Origin: a virus
Reading direction: 5' to 3' (one strand)
DNA length: 64,000 bases
Virus record (IMG/VR): IMGVR_UViG_3300043256_000236
Coordinates: 1 to 64,000 of that record
Positions 31,988 to 41,182 of the stretch are shown here, piece by piece. The translations under genes and the position numbers were made by a program. Position 1 is the stretch's first letter; each line of letters begins with the position of its first letter. A model generated the notes under the pieces. That model was not told the origin of the DNA, searched no databases, and saw only the letters and a list, made by a program, of their open reading frames with translations.

Positions 31988-34900
31988 ATGTCCTTAATAC
32001 CAAATGATGGTAGATTACTGTGGGCAGGCACAGACGCAACCATTCCTTCTGGTTGGTTGCGAGATACATCTTTTGACGGCAAACAACTTCAAGGAGGCGG
32101 TTCTGGCTTTACCAGTCCAGGTAATGGGGGAGGTGCGTCTCATGATCATGTTATGCCAGCGCATACTCATGGTGGAAGTTCCCATAGTCATTCAGTTACT
32201 AGTAGCACCTATACACAAGTAGGATTTGCAACGGTTAATGGTTCGGTTCTTCCAACTATATGGAGTCCAGCTGCAAAGCAGGCTCATTTTCACAGCAGAC
32301 AATCGTCCGTTACTGCTACACTCGCTTATCTAGATAGTGCTGCCATAACATTGTCAACCGAGAGTCACGGCGCTCCTTCTGTTCAACCAGTTTTAATTAA
32401 GCCTACTGGAGCGACGAGTCCACAATACATCCCCAGTGGAACAAATCTATTTACAGACGAACCCACCCCTCAAGTTGGATTTGCGGTTGATATCGCATTC
32501 AGTGGCTATTTCGTTTCTATAATGACTGGGGGGAATGACGCATCTACAACTGGTATTTATAGCGATACTCATCAACACACGACAAGTGGTCACAGTCATG
32601 CATTCCCCACACACACACACGGTTCCATAACGGGTACTGCTGCAAACCCTAGGCAAGAAATTACTGCAAGTTCACCCTCACCTCCAAAATCATATATAAC
32701 CCGTAGTCATCATAGGTGGCTTCTGAACAGTGCTAATGCCGGTATAGCATCCATTGAATCTCCTGGTTCAGATGCAGTTGCAAATGATCCTTTGTATACT
32801 AGATTATTGGCAATACGAAATACAGATGGCGACATAGAGCCGCCCAGTGGCGTTGTGATTATGTTTGTTGGGGATGTTGGTGACATTCCTGATGGCTGGA
32901 CATTAATGGATGGTACTCTCGGTAGTTTGGTTAGTTGTATAGACAGACAAGTAAAATGTACTAGCGATTCCAGTGAGATAGGTGACACGGGGGGATCTAA
33001 CGAGCATACACACGTCATGGCACACGTGCACAGTATGGTTACTAGTCATAATCACGCGATAGCCGTATCTTATATAGGCACAACTTTGTATGCAGATGCT
33101 GGTTTTACTCCCATATTGAATAATGCTATACATGCACACTCCTGGACTGTGACCAGTACTACTCCTCCGGATTCCGACAATAATAATGCCGTGACCGACG
33201 CTAGTGATATAAGGGTAGACTACAGAACTATATTATACATCAAGAAAGTACCCCTATCCACAGAAGCTGTAGAGTACTTTGACGATACGCTATTGTACAT
33301 AAAAGGCCATATGCCCTATTCTGGAGATGTGTCGCTATTCGTAGGAGGAGATACCACTAGTTCTGGTAATGTTGAGTTATACATAGGAGGTCGCAAGACA
33401 CAAGAAGCATCTGGTAGTTTGTTCATATCTTCTTTTGATGAGACAACGGGAAACACACCCCTATTTGCAACTGGATACGCAGAGTCGTCAAGTAATGTTG
33501 ATCTATTTGTCCATGGATTATCTGATGCATCAGGACAAATATCCCTGTATATTTCAGGGCCAGAAACGGTATCTGGAAATGTTAACTTATACACAGAGTC
33601 ATTTGATACCACGGTTGATAATTGTAGTTTATTCATGTATGGAGGACACGATCTCTGGTTGTTCACGCTTGGTGGGACATGGGCAGACTCTGGTGTGCAC
33701 TTATACTTATCTGGCAGTGGTGCTGTTGGTTCTATAAACCATACTGTTGATACATATCTACAAGGTAAAGATGGCACTAATTCATCAATAGGTTTATATT
33801 TGTCTGGAAAAGATGAAATTAACTTATCTGTAAATTTGTATGAGTATGGATTTGCTAATGAATCAAACAATTGCAGCTTATTTATATATGGAGGATATGA
33901 TCTCTGGCTATTCATAGAAGGGATATCTAGTGTCGCAAATTCCCTAAATGACACAATCGATTTGTATATCTCAGGTAGAGATGAAACTAATGCATCGGTA
34001 GATTTGTATGTATCAGGTCGTGATGCAACGAATTCATCTGTAGACTTATATCTGTATGGTAAAGATACAGATGATTCATCTATAGATTTATACATCTCTG
34101 GTAGAAATGAAACTAATGCCTCAACAGATTTGTACATATTAGGTAATGATGCAACCAGTTTATCCATAGACTTATATTTATTGGGACACAATGATGTCAA
34201 TTCATCAGAAGATTTTTATCTTTCAGGCCAAGACAGCGTTAATACATCTGTGGATTTATTCGTCAGCGGATCTATCACTGGTTCGTCATGGACCCAGTAT
34301 TCAGGTAGTACGGCACTGTATCTAGGCGGGCATGGCTCTATATCTGGTGAACGCTCTCTATTCGTAGATGGGTACGTTGCTTTCTATAATGATATTTCAT
34401 TGTCTATCAATGGTTATCTCGACGCCAGTGGTAACATAGATTTATTCATCTTGAGTCACGAAGATAGTACCTATGAAACTGATTTATACGTACGCGGCAA
34501 CAACAATAGCAGTGGTTCTGTAGATTTATTCACCAATGGGTCAGTTGCTGAGTCAGGACAAGTATCGTTATTCATAAACGGATCCGCAAACATTACCAGT
34601 TCTGTCGACGTTTATCTGCAGGGATATGCGTTGTTTTCTGGTGACGTACCACTTTATATAAACGGACACATCAACGCAAGCAGTGATGTTGACTTATTCA
34701 TACCTAGTATAGATACAGTAGTCGGAAATATAGCTTTATTTATAGGTGGATATGGAACCAATCTTAGCAATATATCACTATATATAATTGGACATATGTT
34801 TTCGTCTGGCAACACTCCATGCGTCATAGGAGGACTAGACTCATCTTCTTACGATCAGACATTGTTCATAGAAGGATCCCTTGCGGTATCTGGTGGTATT

Positions 34901-35557
34901 AGCCTATACATTGGTGGCAGTGTATCAACCGATAGAAGCGTATCGCTATACGTAGCGGGATCTGGGATCTCTTTCGAAACAAATACCATGTCTCTCTTAA
35001 TAAATGGATTAATATCTAGAGAGTCGGTTACGTGTCCAACCTTAGACCCAACGGCATCAGTTCAAATATCAGACAGAATAATTAATATTTACAAAAACAG
35101 CATAGATGCCCTAATAAACCAGTTAGGGAAAAATACGACATTAATTTTCCAGCCACAGATTGTGTCGTGTCCTAATTGCTCATACGATGCTCAAGGGAAG
35201 ATATCTACTGGGGTGTATAATATAGGTGGACCGAGACCTTTTGCGAGGGGGAGACAATGTCCGTATTGTAAAGGGGCCGGAACATTAAAGACAGAATCTG
35301 AACAATGTATAAAGTGTCTTGTTAAATGGAGTCCCAGGGACCTTGAAAATTATGGAATTTCGATAGAAAATACGGATAATGTAGTTAGGCTTAAAACATA
35401 CATAACCCATATGGATGACCTTATGAGGGCTGACAACGCTATTGTATTGCGGGATTCTATCGGGATTGCCAAACTTAAGACACGTAGAATTATACCACCA
35501 GTCCCTGTTGGATTACGTTATGATAGATATTGTATTAGTTTTTGGGAATTAATTTAG
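31988..35557 (+). CDS. Giant collar/repeat fibre protein
   Basis: A 1189-residue protein with three parts. Residues 1-430 hold two tail-collar-like units, each with a G-W/P-x-G-W start (IPSGWLRD; IPDGWTLMDG) and His-rich HTHG/HSH and HTHVMAHVHS motifs like the metal-binding HxH sites of T4 short tail fibres. Residues 433-1005 are about 36 imperfect 16-residue repeats of the form x-S-G-x-(V/I)-D-L-Y-I-x-G. Residues 1010-1189 are a zinc domain with CPNC, CPYCKGAG and CIKC, similar to a DnaJ zinc centre, shared with the intein-bearing protein at 36986. It is probably a long trimeric fibre or whisker. Confidence 0.75.
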   Translation: MSLIPNDGRLLWAGTDATIPSGWLRDTSFDGKQLQGGGSGFTSPGNGGGASHDHVMPAHTHGGSSHSHSVTSSTYTQVGFATVNGSVLPTIWSPAAKQAHFHSRQSSVTATLAYLDSAAITLSTESHGAPSVQPVLIKPTGATSPQYIPSGTNLFTDEPTPQVGFAVDIAFSGYFVSIMTGGNDASTTGIYSDTHQHTTSGHSHAFPTHTHGSITGTAANPRQEITASSPSPPKSYITRSHHRWLLNSANAGIASIESPGSDAVANDPLYTRLLAIRNTDGDIEPPSGVVIMFVGDVGDIPDGWTLMDGTLGSLVSCIDRQVKCTSDSSEIGDTGGSNEHTHVMAHVHSMVTSHNHAIAVSYIGTTLYADAGFTPILNNAIHAHSWTVTSTTPPDSDNNNAVTDASDIRVDYRTILYIKKVPLSTEAVEYFDDTLLYIKGHMPYSGDVSLFVGGDTTSSGNVELYIGGRKTQEASGSLFISSFDETTGNTPLFATGYAESSSNVDLFVHGLSDASGQISLYISGPETVSGNVNLYTESFDTTVDNCSLFMYGGHDLWLFTLGGTWADSGVHLYLSGSGAVGSINHTVDTYLQGKDGTNSSIGLYLSGKDEINLSVNLYEYGFANESNNCSLFIYGGYDLWLFIEGISSVANSLNDTIDLYISGRDETNASVDLYVSGRDATNSSVDLYLYGKDTDDSSIDLYISGRNETNASTDLYILGNDATSLSIDLYLLGHNDVNSSEDFYLSGQDSVNTSVDLFVSGSITGSSWTQYSGSTALYLGGHGSISGERSLFVDGYVAFYNDISLSINGYLDASGNIDLFILSHEDSTYETDLYVRGNNNSSGSVDLFTNGSVAESGQVSLFINGSANITSSVDVYLQGYALFSGDVPLYINGHINASSDVDLFIPSIDTVVGNIALFIGGYGTNLSNISLYIIGHMFSSGNTPCVIGGLDSSSYDQTLFIEGSLAVSGGISLYIGGSVSTDRSVSLYVAGSGISFETNTMSLLINGLISRESVTCPTLDPTASVQISDRIINIYKNSIDALINQLGKNTTLIFQPQIVSCPNCSYDAQGKISTGVYNIGGPRPFARGRQCPYCKGAGTLKTESEQCIKCLVKWSPRDLENYGISIENTDNVVRLKTYITHMDDLMRADNAIVLRDSIGIAKLKTRRIIPPVPVGLRYDRYCISFWELI
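33285..35010 (+). repeat. Tandem ~48-bp repeats encoding 16-residue units
   Basis: About 36 degenerate units inside the fibre gene; the copies between 33950 and 34260 are most alike, with near-identical 'gatttgtatatctcaggt' type starts. A separate pair near 33640 and 33890 shares GGAGGA.ATGATCTCTGG. The repeat keeps both strands open over long stretches, producing spurious antisense reading frames. Shorter runs of the same unit occur at about 28935-29235 and 30915-31030. Confidence 0.85.
33650..33920 (+). repeat. Duplicated GGxDLWLF segment inside the fibre
   Basis: Two copies of a segment coding (M/I)YGG(H/Y)DLWLF lie about 250 bases apart (33632-33665 and 33881-33915) among the 16-residue repeats. 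They are likely a higher-order duplication of several units. Confidence 0.6.
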
Positions 35558-35574
35558 TTTTGACGAGGTGAACG

Positions 35575-36063
35575 ATGGCGTCTAAAGTTTACGTAGCACG
35601 TGAGGTTACAATAGTGTGGACCGACACTACCGGGGATTTGGGTTTAACTCTAAATAATCTTGCTGCAGGGGTTGCCAGAATAGGGGCTCAAAAGGACTGG
35701 GGAGCAGGTTCAACTGCAGAATGGTATGAGTGGAGACTTACTATTCAATTTGCCACAGCTCCAGTAATAGGTGAAACCGTTGACGTCTACTTGTCGACAT
35801 CTGATGGAACAGAAGAGGATGGACAAGAAGGTATAATAGATGCTGTCCTTGGTGGAACTGATTCGTTAAAAAATATGCATTTTATTGGTAGTTTGGTAGT
35901 AACAAGTACTGATGCGGATCATAGTATGACAGTAAGCGGTATGTGTCGCATAAATACCAGATATGTTTCAGTAGTAATACATAATAATACCGCAGACAAC
36001 CTGAAAGCCTCCAATAATATAAGTAAATTAACCCTCACACCATCGCCTCCAGAGGTACAGTAA
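35575..36063 (+). CDS. Virion structural protein (hypothetical)
   Basis: A 162-residue beta-rich protein (VTIVWTDTTGDLGLTLNNLA; HFIGSLVVTSTDADHSMTV). The pattern of strands with 'IGETVDVYLSTSDG' resembles small phage structural proteins of the same neighbourhood. GAGGTGA precedes the ATG and the next gene overlaps its stop by one base. Function not resolved. Confidence 0.6.
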   Translation: MASKVYVAREVTIVWTDTTGDLGLTLNNLAAGVARIGAQKDWGAGSTAEWYEWRLTIQFATAPVIGETVDVYLSTSDGTEEDGQEGIIDAVLGGTDSLKNMHFIGSLVVTSTDADHSMTVSGMCRINTRYVSVVIHNNTADNLKASNNISKLTLTPSPPEVQ

Positions 36064-36986
36064 TGAATAGAATCGTCCCAGGATATTCGCAGGGCTTTGC
36101 CAGATCGTCAAGTGAATCTCAATCACCAGAATTATGGGATGGTTTGGTTGGAGCATGGGTTCCTGGCTTAGGAGTAACCGGAGATACACTGTTCGACTGG
36201 AGCGGTAAGCGACGTCACGGGATTTTTGGCGGAACTAAGGGCGGTGAGTATTTTACCTGGGGAATGAATCAAGGGGGTTATTCGCTACTTGGACCTGCAC
36301 CTGTAGGGAATGGGGCTCTTGCTAACATCGCAATTGGTGATTGGGTTATCCCAACTGGACGCATATCAATAGTGGCTCGTGTGTCTAAGATCACAGGTGC
36401 GAGCCCCACTGATAGACGAATTATTTCTCGTGCAAGTAGCACTACCAGTGATGATCATGACTGGATGATTGGCAGTGTCGGATCCCAAGCAACTCAGTTC
36501 CGATCTCGTTTTTTTATAGATGGGACAACGCACACAGATATATCAGATGGTATCGTATTCGATAATGATCATAATCGATTTTTAGCAGCGACATATGATG
36601 GGGCCAATGTACACCACTATCACTACAGGCAAGGTGCGTCCTCCGATTCCACTCCTGTCGTTCACAAACAATGGGCAACAACAGGGGATTTGATTGACAC
36701 AGACAGAGGGCCTCAAACTGTAGAGATAGGCAGAAACCCCGGAGGCACGCCCTATGGTAACTGGGAAGGTTTAATTTACTTTGTTTATGTTTACGATCGT
36801 GCCTTATCTCCAGGTGAAATAGACTCGCTATTCAGTGATAATTATGCACCTTTCAGAATGCGTAGACAACTTGTCGCTCGTGGCATAGGAAGTACAGGTA
36901 TAAATGCAGCTATGGATACAGTTGTGGTGGGACATAAACTCTTTGCTACTAGTTGGCACCCCAACACATGGAAAGGGAGACCATAA
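36063..36986 (+). CDS. LamG/concanavalin-like protein
   Basis: A 307-residue protein. LWDGLVGAWVPGLGVTG near residue 25, TLFDWSGKRRHG, and the closing LIYFVYVYDRALSPGEIDSL near residue 235 are the hallmark of LamG-like jelly rolls common in environmental phages (L-V-x-A-W-x-P ... D-x-S-G-x-x-x-H-G ... Y-D-R-A-L-S). It probably binds carbohydrate on the host or in biofilms. Its stop overlaps the next start (TAATG). Confidence 0.75.
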   Translation: MNRIVPGYSQGFARSSSESQSPELWDGLVGAWVPGLGVTGDTLFDWSGKRRHGIFGGTKGGEYFTWGMNQGGYSLLGPAPVGNGALANIAIGDWVIPTGRISIVARVSKITGASPTDRRIISRASSTTSDDHDWMIGSVGSQATQFRSRFFIDGTTHTDISDGIVFDNDHNRFLAATYDGANVHHYHYRQGASSDSTPVVHKQWATTGDLIDTDRGPQTVEIGRNPGGTPYGNWEGLIYFVYVYDRALSPGEIDSLFSDNYAPFRMRRQLVARGIGSTGINAAMDTVVVGHKLFATSWHPNTWKGRP

Positions 36987-38671
36987 TGACCCCTCTTGCT
37001 AGTTCGTGTAACTTATTTACCAATGGATACGAACCTAGACCAACTCTGTCGTGTCCAACACTAGACCCATCAGCATCTATACAGATAACAGATACGTTGA
37101 TAGGTGTTTATCAGTCCAGAATAGATGCAGTAATAAATCAGTTGGGCAAAAGTGTGTTACTTGATTTTGATCCGAACAGGGAGGACTGCCCAAATTGTTG
37201 GACTTCTGGGGCAATGATTTCTACACCAAACGGACCGCAACAAATACAGGATATTAAACCCGGAGACTATGTTTTTTCTCCTAGTGGTAATATCCGTAAG
37301 GTTAATGGTGTATTTACCTCACAGTATAGTGGGAGATTATTCAATATTAAATGTTATGGGATAAGTGCTCCGGAATACATGACAGCAGATCACAAATTGC
37401 CCGTTGTTCGAAAAATGAGATCCTTATATACGCAACATCAATGGGTTGATCACGACTATATCCTAGCCAATCCATGTGTCGAGTTAGTTAAGACAAAAGA
37501 TATAGAGATAGGTGACGCTTTAATTATGCCAAATGTTCCGCATAATGACAATGATCTAAAAACAATTTATATAGATGGATTTGGAGATATTGATTGTACT
37601 GATGATCTTTTGAATTTTCTTGGTTGGTGGTTGGCGGAAGGATGTATCCATAAATCTGAATATCCACGAGAAATAAATTTTTGCCTATGTGCTTCAAAAG
37701 AAAATGAAATAGCAGATTATTTAATAAATATTGGGAGAAAAATATTTGATTTAAAGGGCACAAAAACATTCAGAACCAATGCTGATAATCTATTGGTGAA
37801 TTTCTATTCCACTAAATTAACAAAATTTTTGATGAAATTTGGGTTATGTGCGTGGAATAAATCTATTCCAAATAATTTGTTTACAAAACTATCTCAAAGA
37901 CAACTTCGTATTTTATTCGATGCATATAGAAATGGTGATGGGAATATTTATACAAATTCAGAATTTTCAATTTATAATCGTTATTCAATAATTACTACTA
38001 GTAAAATTTTAGCATTTCAAATATTTGAATGTTTAACACGAGATAATTTGATACCATCTATCTGTTATAAAAAAGGCAGAACTACTATGGATGGAGTCAA
38101 ACATAGAGAATTTTGGGTAGTAGTTTGGTTACCAGATAGGAAACAACAAAAAAGTTGTGTCAGGGAAAGTAATATTGGACAACTCTCAATGGTAAGAAAT
38201 ATAGAACAAATAGAGTCTACCATCATTGTATATAATATTGATGTAGATGTAGACCACCAATACGTAGTTAACGGCATAGCTTCTCAAAATTGTAACTTTG
38301 ACATGATTAGAGGAAGATCACGCAACGTATATACACCTGGTGGGCCAAGACCTTTTACACTAGGTCGTCAGTGCCCCTATTGTAAGGGTAACGGATTTCT
38401 AGAAACCCCAGTTCAGAAGTGTATCAGGTGTTTAATACGCTGGAATCCAAAGGATGCTATCGATTACGGCATCTCTATTAGTCGCGGAACAAATGTAGTA
38501 CGATTTAAGACATATCTATACAACTATCCTGATTTGGTACGAGCTAAATTTGCTATATCTAATTACGCTAGCCAAGATATAGCTAAATTAAAAGTTCGAA
38601 GAATAAAGGATCCAATCATAACAGGATTGAGAGATGACAGGTATTGTATTAGTTTTTGGGAAACCATATAG
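36986..38671 (+). CDS. Zinc-domain virion protein carrying an intein
   Basis: The 561-residue precursor has a 365-residue intein (residues 71-435), leaving a 196-residue mature protein. Joined, the exteins read CPTLDPSAS ... DCPN-CNFD ... GGPRPFTLGRQCPYCKGNG ... CIRCLIRW ... RDDRYCISFWETI, which aligns along its full length with the C-terminal 180 residues of the fibre protein at 31988. The CxxC pairs resemble a DnaJ-type zinc centre. ATG at 36986 has AGGGAG upstream. Inteins in structural proteins are uncommon. Probable role: fibre tip, base or assembly factor (inference). Confidence 0.8.
   Translation: MTPLASSCNLFTNGYEPRPTLSCPTLDPSASIQITDTLIGVYQSRIDAVINQLGKSVLLDFDPNREDCPNCWTSGAMISTPNGPQQIQDIKPGDYVFSPSGNIRKVNGVFTSQYSGRLFNIKCYGISAPEYMTADHKLPVVRKMRSLYTQHQWVDHDYILANPCVELVKTKDIEIGDALIMPNVPHNDNDLKTIYIDGFGDIDCTDDLLNFLGWWLAEGCIHKSEYPREINFCLCASKENEIADYLINIGRKIFDLKGTKTFRTNADNLLVNFYSTKLTKFLMKFGLCAWNKSIPNNLFTKLSQRQLRILFDAYRNGDGNIYTNSEFSIYNRYSIITTSKILAFQIFECLTRDNLIPSICYKKGRTTMDGVKHREFWVVVWLPDRKQQKSCVRESNIGQLSMVRNIEQIESTIIVYNIDVDVDHQYVVNGIASQNCNFDMIRGRSRNVYTPGGPRPFTLGRQCPYCKGNGFLETPVQKCIRCLIRWNPKDAIDYGISISRGTNVVRFKTYLYNYPDLVRAKFAISNYASQDIAKLKVRRIKDPIITGLRDDRYCISFWETI
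37196..38290 (+). mobile_element. Intein with LAGLIDADG endonuclease
   Basis: It begins at Cys with CWTSGAMISTPNGPQQI (block A) and PGDYVFSPSG, and ends VYNIDVDVDHQYVVNG, then IASQN followed by Cys. The penultimate residue is Gln instead of the usual His. LAGLIDADG-type motifs are FLGWWLAEGC (about 37617-37646) and ILFDAYRNGDGN (about 37911-37946). The DNA is clearly more A+T-rich than its flanks, a sign of recent arrival. Removal restores a CPNC zinc knuckle exactly, matching the intein-free paralogue at about 35165. Confidence 0.9.
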
Positions 38672-39370
38672 ATGTCAAAAATAAAATTTACAATAGAGAC
38701 TACGAAACAAACCCTCTCCCAATTAGCAAAGGGCGTAAGGAGAGAAGGTTCTAGATTATGGGGACGTGCTGCTATAGTGAATGGCCCTGCAGTCAGTTTG
38801 GGGATAGGAACAATGCTTGTCAAAAAATTTGAGAGCACTGCTGTGGCAAAATCTTTGCGTGGACAAGGTTCCGAAGATCTACCAGCTCATTTCGGATTGA
38901 GTGACGGTATGGCTAGTGCCTTGGTCGACGGCATGGGTGAATTGATTAGATCATCTGTGCAAATTATTAGTAAAAGAGACGGTCATTCAGTTTATCTTAG
39001 GATACGGGCTGTATCAACTGACTGGAACGAATATCTTTCTTTGCCTGGTGCTCAGTATATATCCAGTCCATCAAATATCACGATTCCAGTAGCAAAATGG
39101 CTGCTGATTGATCCAAGTATAGATATAGGACAAGCGGCATACGATATAGTATTTAAGGGAGAGGACTCAAAAGTAGACGCCCAGATAGAGAAAGTATCTC
39201 GCAGTGGACGAGCAATCATGGTGTCTTTGGAGAAACTCGGTGGCAGTGGTGGCTATGTTTTACCCAGCATAGTCTCTGGTCAGGCTGGTCAGAACTTTAT
39301 CGAATACACCTTGGGGCAAAAAGGGGTAGCGATAGAGGCTGCTAATATACTAATGAAAAAGGTGGGATAA
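38672..39370 (+). CDS. Putative tail-completion/structural protein
   Basis: A 232-residue mixed alpha/beta protein starting one base after the preceding stop. It opens with a long helical region rich in Arg and Lys (TKQTLSQLAKGVRREGSRLW), and later has ordered beta segments around VYLRIRAVS. Location before other tail-like genes suggests tail completion or joining. I cannot assign a family. Confidence 0.5.
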   Translation: MSKIKFTIETTKQTLSQLAKGVRREGSRLWGRAAIVNGPAVSLGIGTMLVKKFESTAVAKSLRGQGSEDLPAHFGLSDGMASALVDGMGELIRSSVQIISKRDGHSVYLRIRAVSTDWNEYLSLPGAQYISSPSNITIPVAKWLLIDPSIDIGQAAYDIVFKGEDSKVDAQIEKVSRSGRAIMVSLEKLGGSGGYVLPSIVSGQAGQNFIEYTLGQKGVAIEAANILMKKVG

Positions 39371-40156
39371 ATGGATATTAAAGATTTCCTTATTGAGGTG
39401 AGACAGGGTAATATTCCTGGGTACTCGATAGAGCACAAATTTGGTCGCAACGACAATATCCAAAACGGTATTTGGGGGTTAGTATCTCCAATCGGTGGTT
39501 CTGGAGTATTTAGAACATCCGCAATTCAAATGAGAGTCAAATCAGGAGGCAGTGTTGATGACACCGTAGATGGCGATGGCGCTCGCGGGATTACTGTTAT
39601 TGGTATTGATTCATCACTGACAGAGATATCTGAAACAATCGTCACATCTGGCGCAGGTGTTAGTTTGCCTACTACTGCTAGATTCTGGAGAGTATATCGT
39701 TCCTATGTAGCTGATGGTGCAGTTGGTACATATGGTGGAAGCAATGTAGGTAATATTATCATAGAAGACTCTGGGGGTGCGGATAATATAATACAGATAT
39801 CAGAAGACGAAGGACAATCACAGCATGGTGCATATTCCATTCCTGCTGGAAGAACTGGATATCTTTTAACCGTACACCTAACAACAGATGCTTCAAAAGC
39901 TGCTGATTTTAGGTTATTTACTCGCGAAGACTTTACTAATGTGTTATCGTCGATGTCTCCAAAGAGACTAAGACTTTACTGGGATGGTATACTAGGACAC
40001 GTCGATGCATATATTCCTCACTCTCCAGGTATATCACTACCTGCCTTAACTGATGTTTGGATAGAAGCGGAAGGTGGAGGAGCGAACACTGAAGTATCGG
40101 TGGATTTCGAAATTTTATTAGTAGACAATCCTGTGTCACATATCAAACGTATCTAG
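39371..40156 (+). CDS. Virion structural protein (hypothetical)
   Basis: A 261-residue beta-rich protein. The start IEVRQGNIPGYSIEHKFGRN and the later TGYLLTVHLTTDASKAADF match the pattern of structural proteins in marine and freshwater phages, where an N-terminal 'G-x-S-x-x-x-K-F-G-x-N' precedes a beta sandwich with repeated 'IGI/VIG' strands. A ribosome-binding GGTGGGA precedes the ATG. Exact role unknown. Confidence 0.6.
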   Translation: MDIKDFLIEVRQGNIPGYSIEHKFGRNDNIQNGIWGLVSPIGGSGVFRTSAIQMRVKSGGSVDDTVDGDGARGITVIGIDSSLTEISETIVTSGAGVSLPTTARFWRVYRSYVADGAVGTYGGSNVGNIIIEDSGGADNIIQISEDEGQSQHGAYSIPAGRTGYLLTVHLTTDASKAADFRLFTREDFTNVLSSMSPKRLRLYWDGILGHVDAYIPHSPGISLPALTDVWIEAEGGGANTEVSVDFEILLVDNPVSHIKRI

Positions 40157-40176
40157 TCTTTGTTGGGAGAAACAAT

Positions 40177-41112
40177 ATGTGTGCATTAAACTTCAAAGGA
40201 ACAAATATTGGTGGATTCGGAGGATACGAATTAACTGATCAATTACAGTATAACGTTAAATGGTTTTTGGATTGGAATTTTTTGAACAATGGTGCTTATG
40301 GAATTTACGAGTATGATTCGGCAAGCTGGTATGATGACGACGAATCTAAATTACATCTTGTCCCGGATGAGAGATATGTTGAAGGTAGTGTGTGGGAGGG
40401 CGCGGGACGAGAATGGTCGTGGGAAAGTGGAGTTTCATTAGGTAGTGGTGCCATAGATCCTTTCCGTGTCTCAGGGGTCTACATAGAGGGGGATTTCTAT
40501 CCAATTAGTTCTGTAGGTATTAATCGCCATCACGTTGATTATCTCAATGGTAGAATTATATTCGACGAACCCAAAGATGCTAGCGATGATATCCGGGCTG
40601 AATACACTAGACGATCAGTCCATGTCGGGTTTGCTGATGATTCTGAATTTAGACGACTCATGTTGAATGCAGTGGAGGAGTTCTTGACAGACTCTTTGCC
40701 GTCTGGCACAACCTCTAGGGAACACCAGATTTGGCTACCGAGTATTTTCATTGAGGCAGTGAATGGTGAACAGAGGGGTTTGCAGCTCGGTGGAGGTCAG
40801 ATAAAAACGAGGTATATAACTTTTCATATATTCGCAGATAATCCACAAGATCGCAACTTGTTAAAAGATTGGCTTGATTATCAGAGTAGAACAACATTTT
40901 GGATGGCAGATCTCAATAGTCTTACATTTCCATTCGACGAGTATGGAGATATTATTCCTGGGGTAACCAATTGGGTAGACATGACTATTGATCATCCATG
41001 GAAGAAACTACGGGTTATAGACAGTAATTCAGCCACAATAAATTCATTAAATTCACAACTGTTTAGGGCTCGGGTGACATGGGAAATCGAGATAGATTTT
41101 GGTTCAATTTGA
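40177..41112 (+). CDS. Putative tail protein
   Basis: A 311-residue protein rich in aromatic residues and Asp (FLDWNFLNNGAYGIYEYDSA; VDYLNGRIIFDEP). The phrase 'H-x-V-D-Y-x-N-G-R-I-I-F' followed by 'A-E-Y' is typical of structural proteins with a beta-sandwich near tail tube genes. It ends with a strand set VTWEIEIDFGSI. GGGAGA precedes the ATG. The tail tube gene follows after its own promoter. Confidence 0.55.
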   Translation: MCALNFKGTNIGGFGGYELTDQLQYNVKWFLDWNFLNNGAYGIYEYDSASWYDDDESKLHLVPDERYVEGSVWEGAGREWSWESGVSLGSGAIDPFRVSGVYIEGDFYPISSVGINRHHVDYLNGRIIFDEPKDASDDIRAEYTRRSVHVGFADDSEFRRLMLNAVEEFLTDSLPSGTTSREHQIWLPSIFIEAVNGEQRGLQLGGGQIKTRYITFHIFADNPQDRNLLKDWLDYQSRTTFWMADLNSLTFPFDEYGDIIPGVTNWVDMTIDHPWKKLRVIDSNSATINSLNSQLFRARVTWEIEIDFGSI

Positions 41113-41117
41113 ATTTC

Positions 41118-41127
41118 TGGTGTATAA
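41118..41127 (+). promoter_or_regulatory. Class B (late) promoter of the tail tube gene
   Basis: TGGTGTATAA, 56 bases ahead of the GTG at 41183, preceded by AATTTC and no -35 box. A highly expressed virion gene with its own late promoter and terminator fits a major tail protein. Confidence 0.65.
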
Positions 41128-41182
41128 CACAATAGTTGGACAGTTGTTTGGATAGTTCTAATTGAAGGGAGAATGACAAGAA

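Noticed and set aside
33316-34200. Long antisense reading frame (294 codons) opposite the fibre repeats
   Set aside because: It follows the repeat pattern of the sense strand; its protein is an artefact of repeated codons with no start signal, and the sense gene is clear.
33950-34260. Possible CRISPR-like array because of regular 48-bp repeats
   Set aside because: Units are in-frame coding repeats without spacer/repeat alternation and vary by codon changes.
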